A stretch of DNA of 64,000 nucleotides from Herbinix sp. (lineage in GTDB: Bacteria; Bacillota; Clostridia; Lachnospirales; Lachnospiraceae). The stretch is taken from positions 1-64,000 of the forward strand of contig JAQZBN010000011.1 of NCBI GenBank assembly GCA_029238935.1, given 5' to 3'. Both the position numbers and the translations under genes were made by a program. Within the stretch, counting starts at the first letter, position 1; each line of letters opens with the position of its first letter. The notes beneath the pieces are model-generated. The model had not been told where the DNA came from and made no database searches. It saw only the letters and a list, made by a program, of their open reading frames with translations. Shown here in pieces: positions 8,644 to 17,030 of the stretch.

Positions 8644-10226
8644 GAGCATTATCCTACCTTATTAGAACAACCCTTAAAAACAGAATAATTTCTTTAAAGA
8701 AAAAACCGGCGTTATTGGTTTTATATCTTGTCATTATAGCCGGAATGGCAGTTGGTATAGTGGCCAGTATGTTCACAAACCAGTCTGTTGAAGTATTTAT
8801 ACCGCAGGATGTACGAATTATATATGGGATAGTCGCAGCTTTAGGCATTCTTTATATATATACTTTTATTAATACGGGATTATCAACAGGATCCACTTTA
8901 TTTTCTATGGCGGATGTCGGACTTCTTTTTGTTGCACCGGTATCTTCTAAGAAAATACTAATATATGGTTTACTTAAAGAGCTAGGTAAGACAATATTGA
9001 CCTCTATCTTTATACTATATCAGATTGGTAACTTAAAAATCCATTTTGGTTTTGGAGCAAGAGAAATTTTAGCATTATTTTTTATTTACGCAGTAATGCT
9101 TTTTTTCTGCCAGCTATTATCCATGGCAATCTATCTTTTTACGAATGGTAATTCGGGAAGAAAGAAAATAGCACTTTATCTTTTATATGGCGTAATCATT
9201 CTTTCGGCTGTTTTTGTTTATCTATATCAGAGGGAGATTAAAGTAAGTTATCTAGAAACTGCTTTTCGTATTGTAGATAGTAAAATCTTTGGATATGTAC
9301 CCATTGCCGGATGGACAACGATGTTTTTCAAAGCCGTAGTAGAAGGAAATATGCTATTAGCTTTGATAGCGCTTGGACTATATCTTATTTTCGGTCTGCT
9401 TGTAATTTCACTATTTACCAGCGGTAATGCGGATTATTATGAGGATGTTTTGCATTCAACAGAAGTACGCCATCAGACCTTACAAGCAGCTAAGGATGGA
9501 AAACGAGTGACCAATAACCCCAAAAAGATTAAAGTACGAGATAAAGATACAGGTCTTAAAAAGGGTAATGGAGCCTCTGTGTTTTTAGCAAAACATATAT
9601 TAGAAACAAAAAGAAGTAGTAGATTTGCCTTTATTGATGCCTATACAATTATTGCGGTAATTGTTGTAGGTATTGCCAGCAGGCAGGATATGGCATTCTT
9701 TATTCCGTATATTATTTTAGGTGTTTTGGTTTATCTCCAGTTTTTCATGACGGTGATGGGAAGATTAAGCGTGGAACTGACGAAACACTATATTTATCTG
9801 GTACCGGATCGTTCCATGAAAAAAGTATTCTATGCTTCCGGAACATCACTTCTTAAGCCTTGTATCGATGGAGCGCTGATCTTTGCGTCCATGGCTGTTA
9901 TGGGAGGAGCAGGCATATTGGATTGCATCTTTTTTGCTATGGCTTATGCCTCAGCCGGAGCAATTTTCGTTGGCTTCACAATATTATATCAGAGAGTGTT
10001 AGGAGCGCAGCCGAATAAGTTAGTTCAAATCTTAGTTGGCATGGGAATGTTCTTTTTAGTATTGACACCTGCGATTGTACTTACTGTTATTTTTGCTATG
10101 ATGCTCCCGGAAACATTACTTTTCTTAAGTACCTTGCCGTTTACCCTGTGCTGTCTTTTAATCACACTAATTCTTTTCCTATGTTGCGGTAATTTGATTG
10201 ATAAAGCGGAATTTTCCGGTAAATAG
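8640..10226 (+). CDS. ABC exporter permease, multi-spanning
   Basis: A 528-residue very hydrophobic protein with roughly ten predicted membrane segments, for example about residues 25-45, 63-82, 125-145 and 175-195, and a cluster in the C-terminal third. A hydrophilic, basic cytoplasmic stretch lies at about 275-315 (KRVTNNPKKIKVRDKDTG). It has no ATPase motif and no signal peptide. The 4-base overlap with the ATPase gene supports a dedicated partner permease, probably the putative-ABC-exporter family seen in Clostridia. Function beyond export is unknown. Confidence 0.82.
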   Translation: MRALSYLIRTTLKNRIISLKKKPALLVLYLVIIAGMAVGIVASMFTNQSVEVFIPQDVRIIYGIVAALGILYIYTFINTGLSTGSTLFSMADVGLLFVAPVSSKKILIYGLLKELGKTILTSIFILYQIGNLKIHFGFGAREILALFFIYAVMLFFCQLLSMAIYLFTNGNSGRKKIALYLLYGVIILSAVFVYLYQREIKVSYLETAFRIVDSKIFGYVPIAGWTTMFFKAVVEGNMLLALIALGLYLIFGLLVISLFTSGNADYYEDVLHSTEVRHQTLQAAKDGKRVTNNPKKIKVRDKDTGLKKGNGASVFLAKHILETKRSSRFAFIDAYTIIAVIVVGIASRQDMAFFIPYIILGVLVYLQFFMTVMGRLSVELTKHYIYLVPDRSMKKVFYASGTSLLKPCIDGALIFASMAVMGGAGILDCIFFAMAYASAGAIFVGFTILYQRVLGAQPNKLVQILVGMGMFFLVLTPAIVLTVIFAMMLPETLLFLSTLPFTLCCLLITLILFLCCGNLIDKAEFSGK

Positions 10227-10248
10227 CGTTACCTCCCCCTTCTTTTAT

Positions 10249-10277
10249 TTGACCAAGTATCTATGATATGGTAAAAT
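10249..10277 (+). promoter_or_regulatory. Sigma-A promoter for zinc-ribbon membrane protein
   Basis: TTGACC at 10249-10254 and TAAAAT at 10272-10277 with a 17-base spacer, about 60 bases upstream of the start chosen for the next gene. Confidence 0.6.
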
Positions 10278-10338
10278 TAGGTAACTCATATTTTTAAGAG
10301 TGAATTTATCGATAGTAAGAAGGGGGTTGTGCCGTTTT

Positions 10339-11136
10339 ATGCAAATGCTAGAAAAAAAGAATTTTGGTGTTCCGGCAACTTTATTAAGTATCATTACTTA
10401 TGTCATGGGATATTCCTTATCACAATTTAACTATTCCACCTTAATAATAGCAATACCGTTTGCTATTATGGTATTTGCTTTTCCGTTTGAGGACAAGGTA
10501 AGAAATGCTGTGAAACAAGCATACTTGTTAGCATTTTTTGCGATGATCCTTTATCTGGCACTGGAGGCTTATTATAACGTTATAAGTATTATGAGTCCGG
10601 CAGAGAATACCAGCTATTCAATTTTTAACATTTATAATATTTTGTATAATTTCTATAAGTATGCAACAAATATATTTAAAATCGCTTCAACAGTAATTTT
10701 CCTTGTATTCATTCTTTCATCGATTCTAAAGAAGGAACTGAAGTTTGAATTTCTACTTAAAATATATGAAGAAGCTCTTCCGAAACAAGCTCCCTATTCG
10801 GTAAGACAACCGGTGTATCAACCTGGTAATCAACAGGGTGGATTTCCGGTACAACAACCAAACCAACCTATGTATCAACAGCCAGGACAATCAATACATG
10901 GAGTTAAACCAGTGCAATCAGTACCTACGGGACCGCAGATGAATTCGGGGCAAGGTCAATCCTATGCCGGACAGCAAGTACAATCCGCACAACCACAGCA
11001 ATCTACATATTTAAATCAACCACTACAGTCTGCACCGCAAAATAATCAAAGCCAGGGGATTCCATGTCCTTCTTGCCATACAGTCAATGGGCCCGGTGCA
11101 GCATTTTGTTCAAAATGTGGTACAAAATTAAATTAA
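10339..11136 (+). CDS. Membrane protein with Gln/Pro-rich linker and C-terminal zinc ribbon
   Basis: About 265 residues and of unknown function. Four hydrophobic segments fill the first half (around LLSIITYVMGYSLSQF, TLIIAIPFAIMVFAF, LLAFFAMILYLALEAYY and TVIFLVFILSSIL). A low-complexity Gln/Pro/Gly/Ser linker of about 85 residues follows (YQPGNQQGGFPVQQPNQP and so on). The protein ends with a zinc-ribbon, CPSCHTVNGPGAAFCSKCG. A zinc ribbon on a flexible cytoplasmic tether suggests protein-protein or nucleic-acid contact, but nothing shows the partner. The start is set at ATG 10339, preceded by AAGGGGG. A GTG 39 bases upstream and an ATG 6 bases downstream are also in frame. Confidence 0.78.
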   Translation: MQMLEKKNFGVPATLLSIITYVMGYSLSQFNYSTLIIAIPFAIMVFAFPFEDKVRNAVKQAYLLAFFAMILYLALEAYYNVISIMSPAENTSYSIFNIYNILYNFYKYATNIFKIASTVIFLVFILSSILKKELKFEFLLKIYEEALPKQAPYSVRQPVYQPGNQQGGFPVQQPNQPMYQQPGQSIHGVKPVQSVPTGPQMNSGQGQSYAGQQVQSAQPQQSTYLNQPLQSAPQNNQSQGIPCPSCHTVNGPGAAFCSKCGTKLN

Positions 11137-11203
11137 AGTTGATCAAAATTTGTTATAAACATGATTTTATTGGACAATACTTTGATTGAAATGCAAATAC
11201 TTG

Positions 11204-11232
11204 TTTACAATAGTTGAATGATGTGTTAAGAT
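11204..11232 (+). promoter_or_regulatory. Promoter of rpsO
   Basis: TTTACA at 11204-11209 and TAAGAT at 11227-11232 with a 17-base spacer. The predicted start of transcription is near 11239, giving a leader of about 85 bases that contains the hairpin at 11266-11281. Confidence 0.55.
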
Positions 11233-11265
11233 ACCTTTTGTAAATTTATCAAGCCATTGCTCAGA

Positions 11266-11281
11266 GTCGGGACACTCCGAC
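11266..11281 (+). promoter_or_regulatory. Leader hairpin upstream of rpsO
   Basis: GTCGG and CCGAC form a 5-bp GC-rich stem over a six-base loop between the rpsO promoter and its ribosome binding site. S15 represses its own mRNA through leader structures in several bacteria. A similar role here is only inferred from position; I cannot match it to a named S15 leader class. Confidence 0.35.
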
Positions 11282-11325
11282 CCACATCTTAGTAATAGGC
11301 GATTAATAATTAGGAGGAAATAATA

Positions 11326-11592
11326 ATGATCAGTAAAGAAAAGAAACTTGAAATCATCACAACTTATGGAAGAACACCGGAAGATACAGGTTCACCTGAG
11401 GTTCAAATCGCACTTTTAACAGAAAGAATCACTGAGTTAACTGAGCACTTAAAGAACAACAAGAAGGACCATCATTCCAGAAGAGGCTTACTTAAGATGG
11501 TTGGACAAAGAAGAGGTTTACTAGAATACTTAAAGAAAACTAATATTGAAGGATACCGTACTTTAATAGAGCGTTTAGGATTAAGAAAATAA
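11326..11592 (+). CDS. rpsO: 30S ribosomal protein S15
   Basis: S15, 88 residues including the initiator, the normal length. The motifs [23 protein letters not shown], the DHHSRRGLL turn and [10 protein letters not shown] that contact the 16S rRNA central domain are all present. The ATG at 11326 follows TTAGGAGG. It has its own promoter and is followed by a strong terminator, so it is monocistronic. pnp, its classical neighbour, lies 2 kb downstream with a MATE gene inserted between. Confidence 0.98.
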   Translation: MISKEKKLEIITTYGRTPEDTGSPEVQIALLTERITELTEHLKNNKKDHHSRRGLLKMVGQRRGLLEYLKKTNIEGYRTLIERLGLRK

Positions 11593-11611
11593 TAGTAGCA
11601 TCTTAGAATTC

Positions 11612-11657
11612 AAGAGACTGCCCCTGATGTAACAATAAGGGTCGGTCTCTTATTTTA
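11612..11657 (+). terminator. Terminator after rpsO
   Basis: AAGAGAC at 11612-11618 with CCCT pairs with AGGG and GTCTCTT ending at 11651, followed by ATTTTA. A strong stem with two small internal mismatches. Confidence 0.8.
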
Positions 11658-11717
11658 TCAAATGCCAGAGAGGATTTTCTTGACGGGGAGGAAAGTTAAG
11701 AAACATAAGGTAAATAT

Positions 11718-13112
11718 ATGAACCGATTAAAAATATTATGGAATGATAAAGCATTTATGAAAAAGACAATTGCTTTAACCGTTCCGGTTGCTTTACAAAA
11801 CATGTTAAATAATGTTCTAAATTTAGTAGATACGTTAATGATCGGACAGCTGGGGGAAACATCAGTTGCAGCAGTCGGTCTTGCAAATAAAATATTCTTT
11901 GTATTTTCATTGCTCTTGTTTGGAGTATGCAGTGGCTCCGGTATTTTGGCTTCACAATATTGGGGAAAGAGGGATATACTTAATATTCGAAGAGTACTTC
12001 GTATAGCTTTAATGATCGGATTTGGCGGATCCTTTTTATTTGTTATACCAAGCGTCTTGTTTCCTAAATTGGTCATGAGGATATTCACACCGGGGACAGA
12101 GACAATTGCTATTGGAGCAGCATACTTATGTGTTGTAGCAATCAGTTACCCCATTACAGCAATAACAAATTCTTACATAGCAATTCTTCGTAGTATGAAT
12201 TGTGTGAAACTCCCGGTTGTTATTACATCAATTGCAATTGCTGTTAATGTTGTATTTAATTATAGTCTGATATTTGGTAAATTTGGATTTCCTGAGATGG
12301 GTGTTGTCGGTGCAGCAATAGCAACCCTCATTGCACGTATTGTAGAATGTAGCTCCCTATTACTATTGATACATTTACATCAAGCGGGAGATGATGGAAT
12401 TGGTGATTTTATTCACACTAAATTTAACAGTATGAGAGAAAGGATATTCTTACAAAAGGAATTTGTTTTTAAATATTTTCATACTGCTGCACCGGTTATT
12501 GCCAATGAATTTATGTGGGGACTTGGCGTTACAATGTATTCCTTGGTATACGGAAGAATGGGAGATGCCTCGACAGCAGCTATTACCATTACAGGTACCG
12601 TAGAGCAGGTTATTCTTGTTATCTTCTTTGGAATTTGCTCATCCGCAGCTGTAATTCTTGGAAATGAATTAGGAGCAGATAATTTAAAGAGGGCAGAAGA
12701 ATATGCAAAAAATTATATGGTGCTTCAATTTTTATTGACCTTAGTGGGAGCGGCCATAACATTAATAATAAAAGAACCGATCATTGCTTTATTTTCTGTA
12801 TCTGATGTAGTTGCGAATTATATACGTCTATGTATTATAGTATTTGCATGTTATATGCCATTTAGGATGCTGAATGCTTTACTCATAGTAGCAATATTAA
12901 GAAGTGGTGGAGATACCAAAGCTGCGTTATTCCTCGATGTCAGCGGGGTATGGTGTATTGGTATTCCAATGGCTTTTATAGGAGGATTGGTTCTTCATAT
13001 GCCAATCTATGTAGTATATGCGATGGTTCTTACGGAAGAAGTTTATAAAGTTATATTAGGATACCTAAGATATCGTAAAAAGAAGTGGCTAAAAAATATT
13101 GTATCAGTTTAA
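11718..13112 (+). CDS. MATE-family efflux transporter
   Basis: A 464-residue integral membrane protein with about twelve hydrophobic segments in two homologous halves, the MATE layout. The N-terminal half carries the typical NMLNNVLNLVDTLMIGQLG segment, and GSGILASQYWGKRD corresponds to the conserved SQ-x-GA/K region. The second repeat has GICSSAAVILGNELGA. These transporters exchange Na+ or H+ for drugs or organic cations; the substrate is unknown. The ATG at 11718 has only weak upstream purines (GGTAAAT). It sits between rpsO and pnp, which are usually adjacent, so it is probably an insertion into that old pair. Confidence 0.92.
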   Translation: MNRLKILWNDKAFMKKTIALTVPVALQNMLNNVLNLVDTLMIGQLGETSVAAVGLANKIFFVFSLLLFGVCSGSGILASQYWGKRDILNIRRVLRIALMIGFGGSFLFVIPSVLFPKLVMRIFTPGTETIAIGAAYLCVVAISYPITAITNSYIAILRSMNCVKLPVVITSIAIAVNVVFNYSLIFGKFGFPEMGVVGAAIATLIARIVECSSLLLLIHLHQAGDDGIGDFIHTKFNSMRERIFLQKEFVFKYFHTAAPVIANEFMWGLGVTMYSLVYGRMGDASTAAITITGTVEQVILVIFFGICSSAAVILGNELGADNLKRAEEYAKNYMVLQFLLTLVGAAITLIIKEPIIALFSVSDVVANYIRLCIIVFACYMPFRMLNALLIVAILRSGGDTKAALFLDVSGVWCIGIPMAFIGGLVLHMPIYVVYAMVLTEEVYKVILGYLRYRKKKWLKNIVSV

Positions 13113-13207
13113 AAATGATCGAAACCTAGTACATAATATTTCTTAGTAATATTAGTAAGATGAGACGTTGTAAACAAATAATTGGGTTACAATGAATAGA
13201 GTAATAG

Positions 13208-13258
13208 AAAAAGCAGTAAATGGATGAGAAATAACTTCTATTTTCTGCTTTTTATTTT
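13208..13258 (+). terminator. Terminator after MATE gene
   Basis: AAAAAGCAG at 13208-13216 pairs with CTGCTTTTT at 13245-13253, followed by ATTTTAT. The loop is long (28 bases) and contains further A/T pairing. Confidence 0.7.
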
Positions 13259-13458
13259 ATATAAAGACAAATTAGACAGGGGTTGCTCCTAATTGTAAGA
13301 ATATTTTTATTAGAAAATATTGATAATTTTACATAGGGTACATAAAAAAACAGGAATATACTTATAATTTGCTTAGAGTGAATAAATGTGATAGTTATAC
13401 ATTTACTCTAATAACATTTTTTATGAAAAAAATTGTAGCATATTGGTAATAATAATGC

Positions 13459-13464
13459 TATAAT
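13459..13464 (+). promoter_or_regulatory. Probable -10 element of the pnp promoter
   Basis: A consensus TATAAT at 13459-13464 lies in AT-rich DNA; no good -35 box is visible at 17 bases. Transcription would begin near 13471, just before the leader hairpin. Confidence 0.45.
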
Positions 13465-13480
13465 TATATAGTTAGAGTGA

Positions 13481-13561
13481 CGGCAGGACATCCCGAGACT
13501 TCTGAAAAGGTTATCGGTACAAGTATTTTCGGTAGGTTTTTCAGTAGTTTCGGTGCCTCCG
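13481..13561 (+). promoter_or_regulatory. Long leader hairpin upstream of pnp
   Basis: The leader can fold into one long stem. CTGAAAA (13502-13508) pairs with TTTTCAG (13538-13544), CCGAGAC (13493-13499) pairs with GTTTCGG (13547-13553) with one G-U, and the base CGG/AGG (from 13481) pairs with CCT/CCG (to 13561) with bulges. It ends 20 bases before the AAGGAG of pnp. In E. coli, RNase III cuts a leader stem of this type and PNPase then represses its own synthesis. The same logic here is inferred from structure and position. Confidence 0.6.
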
Positions 13562-13594
13562 CCTCAATTTAAACATCATAAAGGAGAACAGAAT

Positions 13595-15682
13595 ATGTAC
13601 AAAAGTTTTTCAATGGAACTAGCAGGAAGAACTCTTACCGTTGATATTGGAAGAGTAGCTGCTCAGGCAAATGGTGCTGCATTCATGCATTATGGTGATA
13701 CTGTCGTGTTATCAACTGCAACAGCATCTGATAAACCAAGAGAAGGAATAGACTTCTTCCCTCTGAGTGTAGAGTATGAGGAGAAATTATATGCGGTAGG
13801 TAAAATTCCAGGAGGCTTTATTAAAAGAGAAAGTAAGCCATCTGAAAATGCAATCCTAACCTCTCGTGTAATTGATCGACCAATGAGACCGTTATTCCCG
13901 AAAGATTATAGAAATGATGTAACTTTAAACAACTTAGTACTTTGCGTTGACCAGGATTGTTCCCCGGAACTTACCGCGATGCTTGGATCAGCAATTGCTA
14001 CTGCAATATCAGATATTCCTTTTGACGGTCCTACCGCATCTACGATGGTAGGTATGGTGGACGGTGAGCTGGTATTTAACCCTACTTCTTCTCAAAGAGA
14101 AAAATCAACCTTAACCCTGACGGTAGCATCCACAAAAGACAAGGTTATCATGATCGAAGCCGGTGCGAATGAAATACCTGAGGATCGTATGATTGAAGCT
14201 ATCTTTGCAGCTCATGATTTAAATAAACAGGTTATTGAATTTATTGACAAGATTGTTGCAGATTGTGGTAAAGCAAAGCATGGGTATATCAAATGCGATA
14301 CACCTCAGGATTTATATGAGGATATGGTGAACTTCATTACTCCAGAAGCAATGGAAGTTGCTGTATTTACCGATGAGAAGCAGGTAAGAGAAGCTAATAT
14401 CCGTGAAATTACAGATCGATTAGTAGCAAGATACGAAGAAGCTCATCCGGAATGGCTGCCATTACTGGGAGAAGCAATCTACAAATTTGAAAAGAAAACC
14501 GTTCGTAAGATGATCTTAAAGGATAAGAAACGTCCGGACGGCAGAGATATTACACAGATTAGAAGTTTAGCTGCTGAAGTAGATGTATTACCAAGAACCC
14601 ATGGTTCCGGTATGTTTACCCGTGGACAGACTCAGGTATTAACAATCACTACCTTAGGTGCTTTGGCTGAGACACAAAAATTAGATGGTATCGATGAAAA
14701 CGAGACCGGTAAGAGATATATGCATCACTATAATTTCCCTTCCTATTCCGTAGGTGAGACGAAACCTTCCAGAGGACCGGGAAGACGTGAAATTGGACAT
14801 GGTGCACTTGCAGAGAAGGCTTTGGTTCCAGTTCTTCCTACGGAAGCAGAGTTCCCTTATGCAATTCGTACCGTATCCGAAGTATTAGAATCCAATGGTT
14901 CTACATCTCAGGGTAGTATTTGTGCATCCACCTTATCTTTAATGGCTGCAGGTGTTCCGATCAAAGCAATGGTAGCAGGTATCTCCGTAGGTTTAGTAAC
15001 TGGAGAAAGCGATGATGATTATATCATCTTAACAGATATTCAAGGTCTGGAAGATTTCTTTGGGGATATGGACTTTAAGGTTGCAGGAACTCATAAGGGT
15101 ATTACCGCAATCCAGATGGATATTAAGATCCATGGATTAACAAGAGAAATTATTGAGAAAGCAATTTACAGAACCAAAGAAGCTAGAACTTATATCTTAG
15201 ATGATGTTATGGCACCGGTAATTGCAGAACCTAGAAAAGAAGTTGGTCCTTATTCACCGAAGATCGTTCAAATTAAGATTGATCCTTCTAAGATTGGTGA
15301 AGTTGTTGGTCAGAGAGGTAAGACCATCAATGCAATCATTGACCAGACTGGTGTTAAGATTGATATCACTGATGATGGTGCTGTATCTGTATGCGGAGTT
15401 GACAAAGAAAGCATTCAAAAAGCAGTTGATATGATTACGATGATCGTTAGTGAGTTTGAAGAAGGAAAAGTATATGAAGGTAAAGTAATCAGCATCAAAG
15501 AATTCGGTGCCTTCATTGAATTTGCTCCTGGTAAAGAAGGTATGGTTCATATCTCCAAGATTTCCAAACAGAGAGTAGATAAAGTAGAAGATTTCTTAAC
15601 CTTAGGAGATCAGGTAAAAGTGGTATGCCTTGGTCAGGATAAGATGGGAAGAATCAGCTTTAGTATGAAAGATGTAAAATAA
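13595..15682 (+). CDS. pnp: Polynucleotide phosphorylase
   Basis: PNPase, 695 residues, a phosphorolytic 3'-5' exoribonuclease acting in RNA decay. Two RNase PH domains are visible: the first around FMHYGDTVVLSTATAS and KRESKPSENAILTSRVIDRPMRPLFP, the second around RPDGRDITQIRSLAAEVDVLPRTHGSG, SVGETKPSRGPGRREIGHG and DIQGLEDFFGDMDFKVAGT, which carries catalytic-site Asp residues. A KH domain (IGEVVGQRGKTINAI) and an S1 domain (GKVISIKEFGAFIEF) close the protein. The start is ATG 13595, behind AAGGAG at 13581-13586. An in-frame GTG 42 bases upstream lies inside the leader hairpin and is unlikely. Confidence 0.98.
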   Translation: MYKSFSMELAGRTLTVDIGRVAAQANGAAFMHYGDTVVLSTATASDKPREGIDFFPLSVEYEEKLYAVGKIPGGFIKRESKPSENAILTSRVIDRPMRPLFPKDYRNDVTLNNLVLCVDQDCSPELTAMLGSAIATAISDIPFDGPTASTMVGMVDGELVFNPTSSQREKSTLTLTVASTKDKVIMIEAGANEIPEDRMIEAIFAAHDLNKQVIEFIDKIVADCGKAKHGYIKCDTPQDLYEDMVNFITPEAMEVAVFTDEKQVREANIREITDRLVARYEEAHPEWLPLLGEAIYKFEKKTVRKMILKDKKRPDGRDITQIRSLAAEVDVLPRTHGSGMFTRGQTQVLTITTLGALAETQKLDGIDENETGKRYMHHYNFPSYSVGETKPSRGPGRREIGHGALAEKALVPVLPTEAEFPYAIRTVSEVLESNGSTSQGSICASTLSLMAAGVPIKAMVAGISVGLVTGESDDDYIILTDIQGLEDFFGDMDFKVAGTHKGITAIQMDIKIHGLTREIIEKAIYRTKEARTYILDDVMAPVIAEPRKEVGPYSPKIVQIKIDPSKIGEVVGQRGKTINAIIDQTGVKIDITDDGAVSVCGVDKESIQKAVDMITMIVSEFEEGKVYEGKVISIKEFGAFIEFAPGKEGMVHISKISKQRVDKVEDFLTLGDQVKVVCLGQDKMGRISFSMKDVK

Positions 15683-15688
15683 TAATAT

Positions 15689-15730
15689 AGGGTAAGTGGG
15701 AGAGTTAATCTTTCTCAGCTTACCCTTTTA
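15689..15730 (+). terminator. Terminator after pnp
   Basis: AGGGTAAG at 15689-15696 pairs with CTTACCCT at 15719-15726 followed by TTTTA. A perfect 8-bp stem. Confidence 0.85.
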
Positions 15731-15749
15731 CATAGCTTAAATAAAGAAG

Positions 15750-16256
15750 TTAGTTGTTCGAAAAGATGTATTCATACGTTGTTTGATCATCTCCAAAGAT
15801 AAACTCAGCAAATGGCTCCAATCGTTCTAGATTATGAAATCCTAGCTTTTTATGAAGTGTAATTGATGCTAAATTTTCCTTTTCAATATAACTATAGATA
15901 GACTTACCGTAATTTTCGGATATTGTATGTAGTCCTAATTTAATAATATTGGTAGCGATGTGTTTTCTTAGATAATTTTCGTCAACCTTTAAATCACCAA
16001 GATACCATTGCTTTGTTTTATTTGGATTTTCCATGAAAAAAGAAAAGCCAACAATTTCATTCACATTGTTATATGCGACAACTTCAAACCATTCAGTTCT
16101 TAGATTTTCACCAAAATGATTTTTTTTCATCCATGCAATGGTATTATCCAATTTTTCATCTTGAGTATTCCATCGTAGTTTTGCGATCTTAGCATAAGTG
16201 TTATCATCCTTTTCGTACATGGTTTTATACACTTTGTAGGTAATATTATTATCCAT
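15750..16256 (-). CDS. GNAT-family N-acetyltransferase
   Basis: A 168-residue GNAT-fold protein. It has the central strand with NEIVGFSFFMENP, the acetyl-CoA-binding segment LGDLKVDENYLRKHIATNIIKLGLHTI (a variant of the Q/RxxGxG/A loop, with RKHIAT) and a C-terminal SITLHKKLGFHNLERLEPFAEFIFG, which matches the N-x-x-A/S-x-x-x-Y/H-x-K-x-GF motif. The acceptor is unknown and could be an amine, antibiotic or protein. The gene is alone on the minus strand between pnp and valS. ATG 16256 follows AAGGAGTGAC on the minus strand. Confidence 0.85.
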   Translation of the reverse strand: MDNNITYKVYKTMYEKDDNTYAKIAKLRWNTQDEKLDNTIAWMKKNHFGENLRTEWFEVVAYNNVNEIVGFSFFMENPNKTKQWYLGDLKVDENYLRKHIATNIIKLGLHTISENYGKSIYSYIEKENLASITLHKKLGFHNLERLEPFAEFIFGDDQTTYEYIFSNN

Positions 16257-16610
16257 AGGTCACTCCTTATTATAACCAGTAGGTATACTATCTTACTGAA
16301 CAGCTAGTTTCGATTATTAAGTATAACATTTATCTGAAAAATAGATAGGTATCGTATGATTATATATGTTTTTTCTTCATTGATGAAATTCACTATAAAA
16401 AACGAAGTAAATTATGATTGCCTTTGTCATAAATAATTAATTTAGTTCGATTAATAATGAAAATTATTTGTAAATGGGTATTATCGAATATTATACATAA
16501 AGTTTGATAAGAGGGAAATAATATTGATATAGTCATTGATATCTTCATAACTTTTTTCGTTTGTAAATATCATAAAATATCATTAATAAGTAAGTAAATA
16601 ACATTGATCA
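16257..16610. other. AT-rich intergenic stretch, no gene seen
   Basis: Between the divergent acetyltransferase gene and the valS promoter. It is AT-rich with stops in all frames. I saw no RNA signature or strong repeat. Confidence 0.6.
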
Positions 16611-16615
16611 GTATC

Positions 16616-16643
16616 TTGACTTATTAAATTGTTATGGTAAAAT
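16616..16643 (+). promoter_or_regulatory. Promoter of valS T-box transcript
   Basis: TTGACT at 16616-16621 and TAAAAT at 16638-16643 with a 16-base spacer, about 20 bases ahead of the T-box stem I. Confidence 0.65.
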
Positions 16644-16659
16644 AAGGTTAACAAATTCA

Positions 16660-16995
16660 GACAAAAGCGTTGAAGAGGAGGAGTACGTACTATTCCTGAA
16701 ATCAGAGAGAAGATGGTTGGTGAAAATCTTCATGATGGGAGTGCGGAAGTAGCCTTAGAGCTTTGGATTGAACAGAGATGATACTATTCTCTAAGTAGAC
16801 TCCAACGGAGATTTCCACCGTTATCAAGGAAAGCAGTATCGGATTCATATCCCGTATTGTAACAAGTGCAGAAAGAATACTTTATATTCTTAGAATACTT
16901 CATATTCTTACAGAATACTTCGTATTGTTTCTGAAATTAGGTGGTACCACGGACACGTTAGTTCGCCCTAAGCAGATGCTTAGGGCGATTTTTTT
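16660..16995 (+). promoter_or_regulatory. T-box leader of valS (Val specifier GUA)
   Basis: A tRNA-sensing T-box. Stem I contains GAAGAGGAGGAGTA, the AGAGAG motif and GGTTGGTGAAAATC in its distal loop. The specifier loop reads GGAA-GTA-GCC, placing the valine codon GTA at 16749-16751. The T-box sequence AGGTGGTACCACGG is at about 16940-16953; its TGGT bulge would pair with ACCA, that is a tRNA with discriminator A, as in tRNA-Val. The terminator is CGCCCTAAGCA / TGCTTAGGGCG followed by T7 (16964-16995). Uncharged tRNA-Val is expected to favour the antiterminator and read-through. The linker carries three extra small hairpins, listed separately. Confidence 0.95.
16874..16928 (+). repeat. Three tandem 17-nt hairpins in the valS T-box linker
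   Basis: Units at 16874-16890, 16892-16908 and 16912-16928 share AGAATACTT and end in TATTCT or TATTGT. Each can fold alone, as AGAATA pairs with TATTCT. They lie between stem I/III and the antiterminator, where classical T-boxes have short linkers. Confidence 0.75.
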
Positions 16996-17030
16996 GTCTG
17001 TTTTGTAACTATTACGAGGAGGGATCCACT

